Of a stretch of DNA of 64,000 bases, positions 36,701 through 43,397 are shown in pieces. Under the pieces are notes generated by a model, which was given only the letters and a program-made list of their open reading frames with translations, searched no databases and was not told the origin of the DNA. The stretch spans positions 1 to 64,000 of the forward strand of contig JBJMQS010000027.1 of assembly GCA_045802605.1 (NCBI GenBank). Direction: 5' to 3'. Source of the DNA: JBJMQS01 sp045802605 (GTDB taxonomy: Bacteria > Planctomycetota > Planctomycetia > Gemmatales > Gemmataceae). The position numbers were made by a program, and so were the translations under genes. Every line of letters begins with the position of its first letter. Position 1 is the first letter of the stretch.

Positions 36701-37196
36701 GCACGCCGTCACCGTGCCACGCGGCGGCGGGCCCGGCTATCCGCAGGACCGCAAGGTGTACGCCAGTTGGAACAAGCCGATCGTGTGCCTGTGCAATCAG
36801 AACAGCTTTTCGAATGCTGAGATCTTCAGTCACGCCATCAAGACACTGAAGCGCGGCCACCTCGTCGGCGTGCCGACCGCCGGCGGCGTGATCAGCACCG
36901 GCGCGGCCCAGATCATGGATGTTGGCATGCTTCGGCTCCCCTTCCGCGGCTGGTTCAACGTTAACGATGGCCGCGACATGGAGCTCAATGGCGCCATCCC
37001 CGACGTCGTGGTCTGGCCCGAACCGACGCAAATGGCCAACGGCAAGGATGTTCAGCTCGAGAAAGCCGTCTCCGTGTTGGCCAGCGACGTGGCTCAGTGG
37101 CAAGCTCGGCCGCAACCCCGGCTCATCAAAGCCTCGGAAACCGAACCCCGCGGCAAAGCCGATCGTCCTTTGGTCCGCGAAGCCGGCGGCGAGTGA
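33720..37196 (+). CDS. Tricorn-like protease (beta-propeller, PDZ, S41 peptidase)
   Basis: The protein has 1158 residues. A signal peptide (PLAICLVLLCCATAQA) is followed by TolB/WD40-like propeller repeats (SPDGALLTFDWNGDVWLV, FSPDGREIAFVSDRDGSNQI), an Ala/Gly-rich linker near residue 690, a tricorn C1-like helical region, a PDZ domain, and an S41 peptidase core with DVRENGGGS and Ser1031 in NSFSNAEIFSHA. Tricorn enzymes break down peptides; the signal peptide places this one outside the cytoplasm, as in many bacterial tricorn-like proteins. The start is GTG at 33720 with GGGAG seven bases upstream. An in-frame reading from 33252 would run through csrA and its terminator and is rejected. Confidence 0.93.
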   Translation: MRSPLAICLVLLCCATAQANDSIRLANNPSLSPDGALLTFDWNGDVWLVPTAGGTARALTQHPARDREPKFSPDGREIAFVSDRDGSNQIYVMPVDGGTPQRVTYNTAGHNLEGWSPDGGKLLVTGARDNYWNGRQASRFFLIDRQTRGPEQMLFDDYGQGASLSPDGRRLLFAREGTQWWRKGYFGSQAAQIWMYDLDAKKFTKVSTFDRGCTNAMWKPDGNGCYVVSAKDGMFNLYEHDMATNSEKQLTHFVDDSIVQPCISADGKTIVFRHLFDFYRYQPGTGSPPQKIAIKMGADRPIDPVERRMLTQANDVSFSGDGLEVAFIAGGDVWVMDTELREPRQVTNSVEEERDVAMSPDGQFIYFISDMYGECNIWRAERSDRQKYWWQNKEFKLRRLTQTSTNKANLKISPDGSKVAFNCERGDLCVMDSDGRNQRNIVKSFAQVEFDWSPDSKWLVYAADDNDFNRDIWIAPLDGSRAPYNVSRSPFNDTEPTWSPDGKIIAYVGRNTGEENDIHYVYLRAEDDQTTSRERTLEKALEKMNRGRRPRVTEDGEIGEQAPPQQQPRSTTVGSGSSVPSTTPNVQIDFDQLHERVHIIAIPDTTENHLFWSPDGKRLAFSASVEGRNGVHAVDFPDGLTPKTLTSATGTHAHWLRNGQVAWLSGGVPASFAVTPNAAAAAAVAAAAGGGGRPGGGGRGPRAGAAPTAAPEAADAAGTSYRFQALQQFDRAQRNAAVFDLAWKTMRDNYYDERLGNHDWDTVRMKYLDMASASPDTESLSTVVNLMLGELNGSHLGFYPNDNLPASLRRGGAAAGEPATRWNETTAHLGVRFDPSHTGPGLRVRDIIAKGPADKQKTRIKPGEIITAIDDQDVNPMMDLTRVLNVPPGHEFTLKVKAADGAERTVNIQPISYPVARQLLYRQWVDDNAKMVEKLSGGKLGYLHIDAMAMPSFYKFQEELYSIGAGKDGLVIDVRENGGGSTADHLLTALSQPVHAVTVPRGGGPGYPQDRKVYASWNKPIVCLCNQNSFSNAEIFSHAIKTLKRGHLVGVPTAGGVISTGAAQIMDVGMLRLPFRGWFNVNDGRDMELNGAIPDVVVWPEPTQMANGKDVQLEKAVSVLASDVAQWQARPQPRLIKASETEPRGKADRPLVREAGGE

Positions 37197-37237
37197 TTTG
37201 ACCCTCGCAACATCCGCCACTAGGATTCGCCGTAGAC

Positions 37238-37326
37238 GGAGAGGTGGCCGAGTGGTCGAAGGCGCCGCACTGGAAATGCGGTATACGGCTTAAACCGTAT
37301 CATGAGTTCGAATCTCATCCTCTCCG
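37238..37326 (+). tRNA. tRNA-Ser (anticodon GGA)
   Basis: A full cloverleaf can be drawn: acceptor GGAGAGG with CCTCTCC, anticodon stem CCGCA/TGCGG around loop CTGGAAA (anticodon GGA, reads UCC/UCU), a long class II variable arm TACGG/CCGTA and T-arm ATGAG-TTCGAAT-CTCAT. CCA is not encoded. The 3' 14 bases form one copy of a 16-bp direct repeat that bounds a genomic island. Confidence 0.97.
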
Positions 37327-37328
37327 CT
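37313..37328 (+). repeat. attL-like 16-bp direct repeat in the tRNA-Ser 3' end
   Basis: TCTCATCCTCTCCGCT at 37313-37328 is identical to 43307-43322. Sixteen bases at the 3' end of a tRNA, repeated about 6 kb away, are the usual footprint of site-specific island integration. Confidence 0.9.
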
Positions 37329-37360
37329 AGAATCGCTGAAAATCACGGTTTTTCCGCTGA

Positions 37361-37389
37361 AACCGGCCGTTCTGGCCGGTTCTTTTTTT
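37361..37389 (+). terminator. Intrinsic terminator after tRNA-Ser
   Basis: AACCGGCC (37361-37368) pairs with GGCCGGTT (37374-37381), loop GTTCT, followed by a run of seven T. It lies just inside the island's left end, so it came with the island and now ends the tRNA transcript. Confidence 0.9.
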
Positions 37390-37496
37390 GGCGAGCATGA
37401 GCCACCACGAGACATGGCACGCCATAATTTGCCGCGGTAAGACGCATACGGTTACATGCCGGGTTACATGCAGGAACCCGCCGTGGAGAACCGAAA

Positions 37497-37571
37497 ATGG
37501 CGAGCATTCAGAAGATCACTTACGTCTATTGGATTGACCGATCCGGCCATCCATCCAAGTCGATGCAATGA
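37497..37571 (+). pseudogene. N-terminal remnant of an island integrase (putative)
   Basis: The frame from ATG at 37497 reads MASIQKITYVYWIDRSGHP and stops after 24 residues. This looks like the first strand of planctomycete tyrosine recombinase/integrase proteins (MASI-type starts). Its place, starting about 170 bases inside the tRNA-proximal att site, is where an island integrase normally begins. The rest of the gene has been replaced by the convergent Rhs-associated gene, whose 3' end overlaps it. Too short for a firm assignment. Confidence 0.5.
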
Positions 37572-37857
37572 TGTACTCATGCACGTCTCGCGATATCGTT
37601 TGGGCGGATTCGCGGACTGAAGAGACTTCATCTCGCATTTGCTGTATTCCGCGGTAGGCCAAACCGTAGTTCCAAATACGATGAATATCATGCGGGTGTA
37701 GTCGGGGAAATGAATGGAGAGCATTCATTCGAATGACGAAATCAGTAATCGCATCTCGTTCAAAGACGTCAGAAGGATAATCTGACAAGCGAAACAGCAA
37801 CTCAACAAACGCTTTTTCGAGGACTTCAATTCTTGACTCTAATGAATCTTCAGGCAT
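37516..37857 (-). CDS. Unknown 113-residue island protein
   Basis: I do not recognise this protein. It is soluble and helical (ESRIEVLEKAFVELLFRLSD, then REVSSV-like helix MRDEVSSVRESAQTIS). I chose ATG at 37857 with AGGTGA upstream; the in-frame reading can extend to 37905 but would overlap the Rhs fragment. Its C-terminal codons run antisense through the integrase remnant, so the natural C-terminus may be altered. Lying directly downstream of an Rhs fragment, it could be an immunity or orphan cassette protein (inference). Confidence 0.55.
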   Translation of the reverse strand: MPEDSLESRIEVLEKAFVELLFRLSDYPSDVFERDAITDFVIRMNALHSFPRLHPHDIHRIWNYGLAYRGIQQMRDEVSSVRESAQTISRDVHEYIIASTWMDGRIGQSNRRK

Positions 37858-38692
37858 GGACGTCACCTGTTTTTGAAATGAAATGCCCGCGGCTTCCATT
37901 CCCATCTTCGCCCAATAGCCGAAAGCGGTTAGCAGTCGGGCAATACCGATCTAGAGCGCAGAATTCCTTTCGGCTACCGGCCGCGTCGTAGGTCATACTG
38001 TCCGCGCCGTCTTGGGTCAGCTGCTGCAATTCGTCATAACTGTAGCTCGTGACCGTGCTATTGTGCTCCTGGGCGGTGAGCTGTCCGGCAACATACGTGT
38101 AGCTCGTCACCTGACTCCAGGTCGATGCCAGATCGCCGTGAGAGATCAAGGTCACGTGGCCGGCGCCGTCATAGCTGTAGTTGGTCCGGTCAGTCTCCCC
38201 GCTATTGAGATGGCGCTGGATCATGCTCAAGCGGTTGCCGTCGGTGTAGGACTGTTGGATGACGAGCTGGGGTTCGGCCCCATCGAACAACTGCCGTCGT
38301 TCCAGCCGATTGGCCGCATCGTAGCTGGTGGAGATGAGCACATCGTTGGTCTGGAAGCGATCCGAGGCCCAGCGGCCTTCTTCCACTTTCGTGCGATTGC
38401 CGGCTTGGTCGTAAGCGAAACTCAGGGCCAGTCCGAAGGGATTGACCACCTGCTTGACCCGGTCGAGTTCGTCATAAGTCAGGCTGTAGACGCCCTGAGC
38501 ATTCTGCGCCGAGGTCTGGTTGCCGGATTTGTCGTAGGTGTAAGTGAAGGTCTGCGCCAGGCTGCCGCCGATCGCATACCACTTCTGGCCGGTCAGCCGA
38601 CCTTCGTTGTCATAACTGTAGTCGCGGCGGGTCGCCGTTCGGTCGGTCTCGGAGGTCAATCGGGACAGCTCGTCATAGGCGTAGGCCCCCAA
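37850..38692 (-). pseudogene. Rhs/YD-repeat fragment
   Basis: About 280 residues of typical YD repeats are visible: YAYDELSRLTSETDRTATRR, YDNEGRLTGQKWY, YDKSGNQTSAQNAQGVYSLT, YDQAGNRTKVEEGRW, YSYDELQQLTQDGADSMTYD. There is no N-terminus (an in-frame stop lies just upstream of 38692) and no core DPxG end. After MTYDAAGSR the repeat pattern decays in all frames. It is therefore a remnant of the shell-forming part of a polymorphic toxin. It lies downstream of the toxin-immunity cassette, the reverse of the order in an intact rhs gene. Confidence 0.8.
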
Positions 38693-38795
38693 TCCGCGTT
38701 GGCATCGCTCTGATTGCCCATTCGAACGAGGACATCAGTCACAGCCAATCAATGTTGAATGTCGCCTTTATCCGACCAAAAAAGATGATGTCAGC

Positions 38796-39200
38796 TCATT
38801 CCACAAACATCTGGGAAATATCTAACCACGATATTCCCCGGTCAAATTCTTTGAACGTAGTGAAGGAGGTAAACAGCCTTTTGACCATCGATAAATTTAA
38901 TTTTTGATTCGTTTTGATATTCACAGGGACGCCCCCAATAATTAAAACTGTATCTCCAATCAGATCCATATCATTCCGATAGGCCTTCAGATGGCAAAAA
39001 CTCCCCGACGTCCCAATTTTCCGTAGCTCAACTGTGAATTCACTCGGGCCACCTCCAACTTGGATATAGCTCCCGTCGCGTTGCGTGAGAGATGCATAAC
39101 TCTCATCTACGCCATCAAGACCGTCTAAAACTCGCTCGATTTCAGCAGGCGTCGGATTCTCCAAAGTCACGCCCGACTGACTCTCAAGTTTGATACTCAT
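38796..39200 (-). CDS. Putative immunity protein (Imm1-like)
   Basis: This is a 134-residue soluble protein. The N-terminal pattern NPTPAEIERVLDGLDG, then a strand with DGSYIQVGGGPSEFTVEL, resembles Imm1-type immunity proteins of Rhs and related toxin systems. The start ATG at 39200 overlaps the upstream gene's stop by 4 bases, so the two are coupled. AT-richer than the chromosome around. Expected to neutralise the toxin encoded upstream or a related one; direct evidence is absent. Confidence 0.65.
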   Translation of the reverse strand: MSIKLESQSGVTLENPTPAEIERVLDGLDGVDESYASLTQRDGSYIQVGGGPSEFTVELRKIGTSGSFCHLKAYRNDMDLIGDTVLIIGGVPVNIKTNQKLNLSMVKRLFTSFTTFKEFDRGISWLDISQMFVE

Positions 39201-39838
39201 CGTACCCTCGGAATGCTCTTAAAAACATCCATTACATTATTGAACTGTCCATGATTGCCCCCCAGCATAGTTTGTTTGAAGTCCGTCAGAATTCTAAGAC
39301 CTCGCGTCATATCACCAGCTTTCTCACACGCAGCAACACACCGCCAAGGCCACTCACTACCGCGACATAACAAATTATCATTCGCTGAGTAACTCTCAAT
39401 GAGTCGCTCTATTGAGGAGTAATTATCCCAAAACGGCAACCCGTATTCATCAACTGTCGAATGTATCATATGGGCCACTTCATCCACTTGCGTCTCATCC
39501 GTTATAGTCCATTCAACAGCGGTATGTCGTTCAGTAAGCAGGCCTATGTTAAGCGAACACGTAATAAAGTCAGGCCTGACCCTTTTATTTTGCAATTCCG
39601 CAGCACGACGTTCAATCTCCGGAAAATTGAATCCAACAAACGCCTCCACAAACGCATTCCTTTCCTGCAGTATTTCTCGTAACGAAATCGATAACCTCTG
39701 CGTTAGCCCATCGACGACGCGAGTGAAAACACTGCCCTTGCGTTCCACGAAGCCGAATTTTGCCACATGGCCGTAAACGGATGTCACAACCGCGTCGAAT
39801 TTGGCACCAAGTGCTTCGATTTCTTTCCTACGGCACAT
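39197..39838 (-). CDS. Putative cognate immunity protein of the Rhs toxin
   Basis: This is a 213-residue soluble protein with no domain that I know. Its ATG (39838) lies 11 bases inside the end of the Rhs toxin frame, and its stop overlaps the next gene by 4 bases. This tight coupling directly behind a polymorphic toxin is the standard position of the cognate immunity gene. The C-terminal part contains a helical pattern (EWPWRCVAACEKAGDMTRGL). Low GC suggests transfer with the cassette. The role is inferred from position only. Confidence 0.65.
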   Translation of the reverse strand: MCRRKEIEALGAKFDAVVTSVYGHVAKFGFVERKGSVFTRVVDGLTQRLSISLREILQERNAFVEAFVGFNFPEIERRAAELQNKRVRPDFITCSLNIGLLTERHTAVEWTITDETQVDEVAHMIHSTVDEYGLPFWDNYSSIERLIESYSANDNLLCRGSEWPWRCVAACEKAGDMTRGLRILTDFKQTMLGGNHGQFNNVMDVFKSIPRVR

Positions 39839-41282
39839 TTACAGTCTCTGTACTTGCAATTCGATCGATTCCGGCGTCTGACGCGCGTTTTCCAACCGTA
39901 TCGAGTCCCCCGTTTTTGTTCAGACTCGCGTCGATTGCTCTCTGCGGTCCAGTCGGTCTCCCGGTTCCGCCTTTTACTTCGATTCCTACAAATTCTCCTG
40001 CTGGATTTTTAGCAACCAAATCGTATCGACGCAAGGTTCCGTTGGCGTCACGAACTGATATTTCCTTCCCAACAACTTCCCACCCCGGACGTTGCTGAAT
40101 GATTTGTTCAGCCTGTCGCACTGCCGGAGTTCCTGGATTTATGCCTGTGTTGCCAGCAAATTTTCCATCTGCTGTTCTAACACTGCCGTCTGGATAGGTT
40201 CTGGTATTTGGGTTATTAACGGTCGCACCACCGCTTTGCCCAGGTTCGATTGAGCCATTCACCCCAGCATGCACATCACCGTTGCCGTGCGGCTGCGGGG
40301 CCTCTGTGTGCACTCCATTTGGCCCATGTTTCGGAGCTAGTTCTTCTGCGACTTTGACACCCGTCTTCTCCGCGTCACCTGCCAGTTCCGCGCCTGTTTT
40401 AGACACGAGTTTTTCTAAGCCGTTTTTGATCCCGTTTTTGGCCACACTTGCCAACTCGCCCACACCGACGAGGTCGCCGACCAAAAATGCAGTATTCAAA
40501 AGGCCGCTAGCAAGTCGCCCATTTTGAAAATCATTGATGGCATTGCGTCCAGAGCCGTAAATAGGAACTAGGCCCCCGAGGAAACTTGTGCCGCCGATCG
40601 AATTTGGATTATTATCGAGGGCGCCGCTGAGCGGATTTAGGGTGCGATTTAGGTTCTCGGGTAACTCTTCCAGAGATTTCAGTAGTCGTGTACCAGCATC
40701 TCCAATCTTTGTCGAATTAGGCGTATTAATGCCGAGTTGATTTCCTGCTGCTACCATTGAGTCATTGGGCGTTGCCTTTCCAATCATCTCATCCAGTTCT
40801 GGAGTGCCATCGCTACAGCAACCACGAGCCGGAGTGGCTGCCTGTTGCCCCGCTGCAACTCCTTCCCCGACGGCGCCGGTAGCAGCAGCACCTGCAATGG
40901 CAGCACTTGACGAATTACTAGAACTCCATGGCCACCAATCCATTCCACTTGGGTCGGTGTATCTTGTCGGCTGATTTCCCACATACCGATACAAGTTGTA
41001 ATCACCCGCTTGGAAGTCCATCGGGTCTTCAGTCATGAACCGCCGCGTCGTTGGGTCGTACCAGCGGGCGCGATCGTAATACAAGCTAGTGTCCGCATCG
41101 AACTCGCGCCCGGTCCAGCCGTAGCGATCCACCATCGTCCCGGCGGTCAGTGTGCCGAAGGCCGAGTAGGTCTGTTCCTGGTCAAGTGTCCCATCGCCAT
41201 GGCTGACTGCAGTCACCGAGCCCAGGTAATCCTGGTGGTACCAGCGCACCGAACTGTCCGCGGTGAAGTAAGCGGCGCGCAC
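39828..41282 (-). CDS. Rhs core C-terminus with PD-(D/E)XK-like nuclease toxin (5'-truncated)
   Basis: 484 residues can be read. Residues 1-114 are the conserved Rhs end (WYHQDYLGSVTAVSHGDGTL, YGWTGREFDADTSLYYDRAR, YRYVGNQPTRYTDPSG). A hydrophobic pre-toxin region follows at about 236-285 (ASGLLNTAFLVGDLVGVG). The last 100 residues are the variable toxin, with Asp421 (RRYDLVAK), Glu435 and Lys437 (GIEVKGG) and Gln447, the spacing of a restriction-endonuclease-like fold, so a DNA or tRNA nuclease is likely. The 5' end is lost: the frame opens inside Rhs sequence at GTG 41282 and upstream DNA belongs to a recombinase. As it stands it cannot be delivered, but it could serve as an orphan tip for recombination. 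Confidence 0.82.
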   Translation of the reverse strand: MRAAYFTADSSVRWYHQDYLGSVTAVSHGDGTLDQEQTYSAFGTLTAGTMVDRYGWTGREFDADTSLYYDRARWYDPTTRRFMTEDPMDFQAGDYNLYRYVGNQPTRYTDPSGMDWWPWSSSNSSSAAIAGAAATGAVGEGVAAGQQAATPARGCCSDGTPELDEMIGKATPNDSMVAAGNQLGINTPNSTKIGDAGTRLLKSLEELPENLNRTLNPLSGALDNNPNSIGGTSFLGGLVPIYGSGRNAINDFQNGRLASGLLNTAFLVGDLVGVGELASVAKNGIKNGLEKLVSKTGAELAGDAEKTGVKVAEELAPKHGPNGVHTEAPQPHGNGDVHAGVNGSIEPGQSGGATVNNPNTRTYPDGSVRTADGKFAGNTGINPGTPAVRQAEQIIQQRPGWEVVGKEISVRDANGTLRRYDLVAKNPAGEFVGIEVKGGTGRPTGPQRAIDASLNKNGGLDTVGKRASDAGIDRIASTETVNVP

Positions 41283-42184
41283 CTCATCGACGCCGTCGCC
41301 ATAGATCCGGCGATCGCACGATACTTGTAGCCAGCATCAAACAACTCTTTGACCTGATGCATGACTGATGCCCAAGGTGCCGCCGAAAGGAAATTAATCC
41401 GAATCGTTTCCCTTGCCACGGTTTCCTCAGAGTCAGAATACCCTTCAGAAAGTACGGCGGCTGAGACCAAAGTAAATTCACCAATCAGGTACTTGCGCTT
41501 TCGGCCAGGATCGATCGCTTCGTGAAGGACGATGCGACCACCGACCAGCATCTTGAGGACCTCATTGGCCAGGGCGCCCTGGTTGTGCAACAGTTCGTGC
41601 ATCTGTCGCAATTGAGCTTCCATCCATTCACGGGTGGGCCGTTCTTTTGTGACCGACGAAGCTGCCTTGTGAATCACGACCTGCCTCTCCTGATCACGCT
41701 TTTCTTCCTGGCGTGCGTGCAAACGCTTCTTCAATTCGACCGGGTCGCCTTCCCCGTTCTCGATTGCATCCAGAAGCCGACGAATCTTCTGGTTCGTTGT
41801 TTCCAAGTTCTTATGTGCTTGCGATAAATCGTCGGGCCTCTGCCCCTGATATTGATCCCAGGCCCCCTGCCCTTCGGCCAGAACTGCTTCCAACCATGTT
41901 GGGTTCGCAAAGATCCGACCGGTGATCGTTTGCAAGATCATCACCTCGGCGAGCTTTCGAGGCAACCGGGTTTTGCAGGTGCAACTGCCTTTCTTGTAGC
42001 CAACACAGCTCAGATACTTGCCGTGCGCGCCACTCACCTGAAAAGTCTGCTTACAAGCGCATTGCATAATCCTTGCAAAAGGTGTCGAGGGCGCTGAAAC
42101 CCCGCTGGCGAACCGGTAAGCTTGCCCCGTTCGCCTCGGTGGGCCGGCACTTGTCGTCATTGTCATCGAGCACGGCTTGGGCAC
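41213..42184 (-). pseudogene. Large serine recombinase, C-terminal half (frameshifted)
   Basis: The frame carries the zinc ribbon (CACKQTFQVSGAHGKYLSCV, then CTCKTR) and the long coiled-coil motif (about residues 110-190) of large serine recombinases. It is in a different frame from the catalytic half at 42112-43376. The natural start is not here: the first 35 codons are out-of-frame sequence of the catalytic half. Its last 25 or so codons run into Rhs DNA in a non-Rhs frame, so the C-terminus is chimeric as well. The protein is very probably not functional. Confidence 0.75.
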
Positions 42185-43376
42185 GAAAAAACTGCGGATC
42201 CTCGATGAGGCGAAGGTGAGGCCGCTCGCGCACCCACTTGGCGGTTTCTTCAGGCGGCCTTCCTTCCTGCATCAACTGTCCCGTCAGCGGATTACTCACA
42301 TTGGTCGTCTGTCCCCATGGCCAAATGCCAATGAACTTCTCGTTCCGCAGGGTGCGCCGGACATATTCGGGATGCCAATCCGGAGTGGATGATCGGTGAT
42401 CCTTGGGTGCGCCCAAGTGTGTGAGCTCGCGGCCGATCCAAGCGATGCTCTTTTTCTCGTCAACGAACCAGACGAAAATCTGTCGCACCCACCTGGCATG
42501 CTCCTCATTGATGATCACCTTCATTCGTGGCAGTGGGTTCCGCCCGTGACGACCAGTCTCGGTTCCAGGGATCGGCTCGGAGCCATAGCCGAAACACCAA
42601 TCGCCAGTGCTCCAATCATTGAGAACGGCGTGCTCTTGACCGCGAAGGACCGCTGCGCGCAACGCTTTGATGTATTGTTCATGAACCCACGACATAAAGT
42701 TTGCCATGAGGTCCCAATTATTGTTGTGCGAATCAATGCCCTCGCTGACTGAAATGATCCGGACACGGTAGTTGTAAACCAAGTCCTTGAGCATCGGCAT
42801 CGTGATCACCGATTCTCGCGCCAAACGAGATAGGCTGTCGAAATAGACGACTTGAAATTGCGCATCCTTGGCAGCCGCCAAGAGCGCATTTAGCCCGGCC
42901 CGCTCGCGCTTGGTGCCCGAAACCGCGCTGTCGGAAAACTCGAAGGTTTGGAGGAGCTCGTGCTTATTACCATCGGCCGCTTCGCGGCAGCGCCGCTGCT
43001 GTTGCTCGATGCTGGATTCGTCCTGAAGGTCGGAGCTATAGCGCGAGTAGCTGGCCGCTAGAATGGTTTCGGCTGGCGTTTGTGGTTGTCGGCGACGGGA
43101 CCGGCGGGCCAAGCTACTATTGAGCAAGAATGCCGGCACCAGCGGTGTAGCCGAGTGTGCTGAAACTGTGCTGAAGTTATTGCCAAATAGTGGCAAACGA
43201 CCACAAACAAACGCAAGCAACAGAAATGCTGCAACCCATTGCAAGATCCTGACTTTTGCCGCAATATGGCTACGCTGAGTGAGATGCGGAAATGGGGCGT
43301 GGACTTTCTCATCCTCTCCGCTTTCTTTTTCATGTCGGTTGGCACGTAGCCTAATCTTCGAAAGACCAACCGGCAT
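42051..43376 (-). pseudogene. Large serine recombinase, catalytic half (frameshifted)
   Basis: The resolvase domain starts near SYSRYSSDLQDESSIEQQQR with the nucleophile Ser in YSRYS, and includes FSDSAVSGTKRERAGLNAL and SLSRLARESV. The recombinase domain follows (GRELTHLGAPKDHRSSTPDW, NEKFIGIWPWG). The frame ends at 42051 in unrelated residues (FCKDYAMRL), just where the zinc ribbon should begin; that ribbon is found in another frame. The shift lies roughly at 42060-42110. The true start cannot be fixed: the first 85 or so codons cross the right att repeat and lack homology, so it is somewhere near 43130. Confidence 0.8.
43307..43322 (+). repeat. attR-like 16-bp direct repeat
   Basis: Identical to 37313-37328 (the end of tRNA-Ser). 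It is followed by TTCTTTTTC and, 75 bases on, by the start of pgi. Confidence 0.9.
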
Positions 43377-43397
43377 GGACTTTGTGAGAACAAAATC

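Larger units (their letters stand above)
37313..43322. mobile_element. tRNA-Ser-integrated genomic island with Rhs toxin cassette
   Basis: The segment between two perfect 16-bp repeats holds only accessory genes: the start of a tyrosine-type integrase (remnant), a 113-residue unknown protein, an Rhs repeat fragment, two candidate immunity genes, an Rhs core end with a nuclease-like toxin, and a frameshifted large serine recombinase. Parts, above all 38700-40200, are clearly more AT-rich than the flanks. The integrase and recombinase are both broken, so the island is probably no longer mobile on its own. Removing it would place the tRNA directly upstream of pgi. Confidence 0.85.

Noticed and set aside
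42051..42184. Programmed frameshift in the serine recombinase
   Set aside because: No clear slippery run plus stem is visible, and the C-terminal end is also chimeric, so decay is more likely.
43377..43397. N-terminal extension of the recombinase across the right att repeat
   Set aside because: The first 85 or so codons have no homology and pass through the 16-bp repeat, so the real start is internal.
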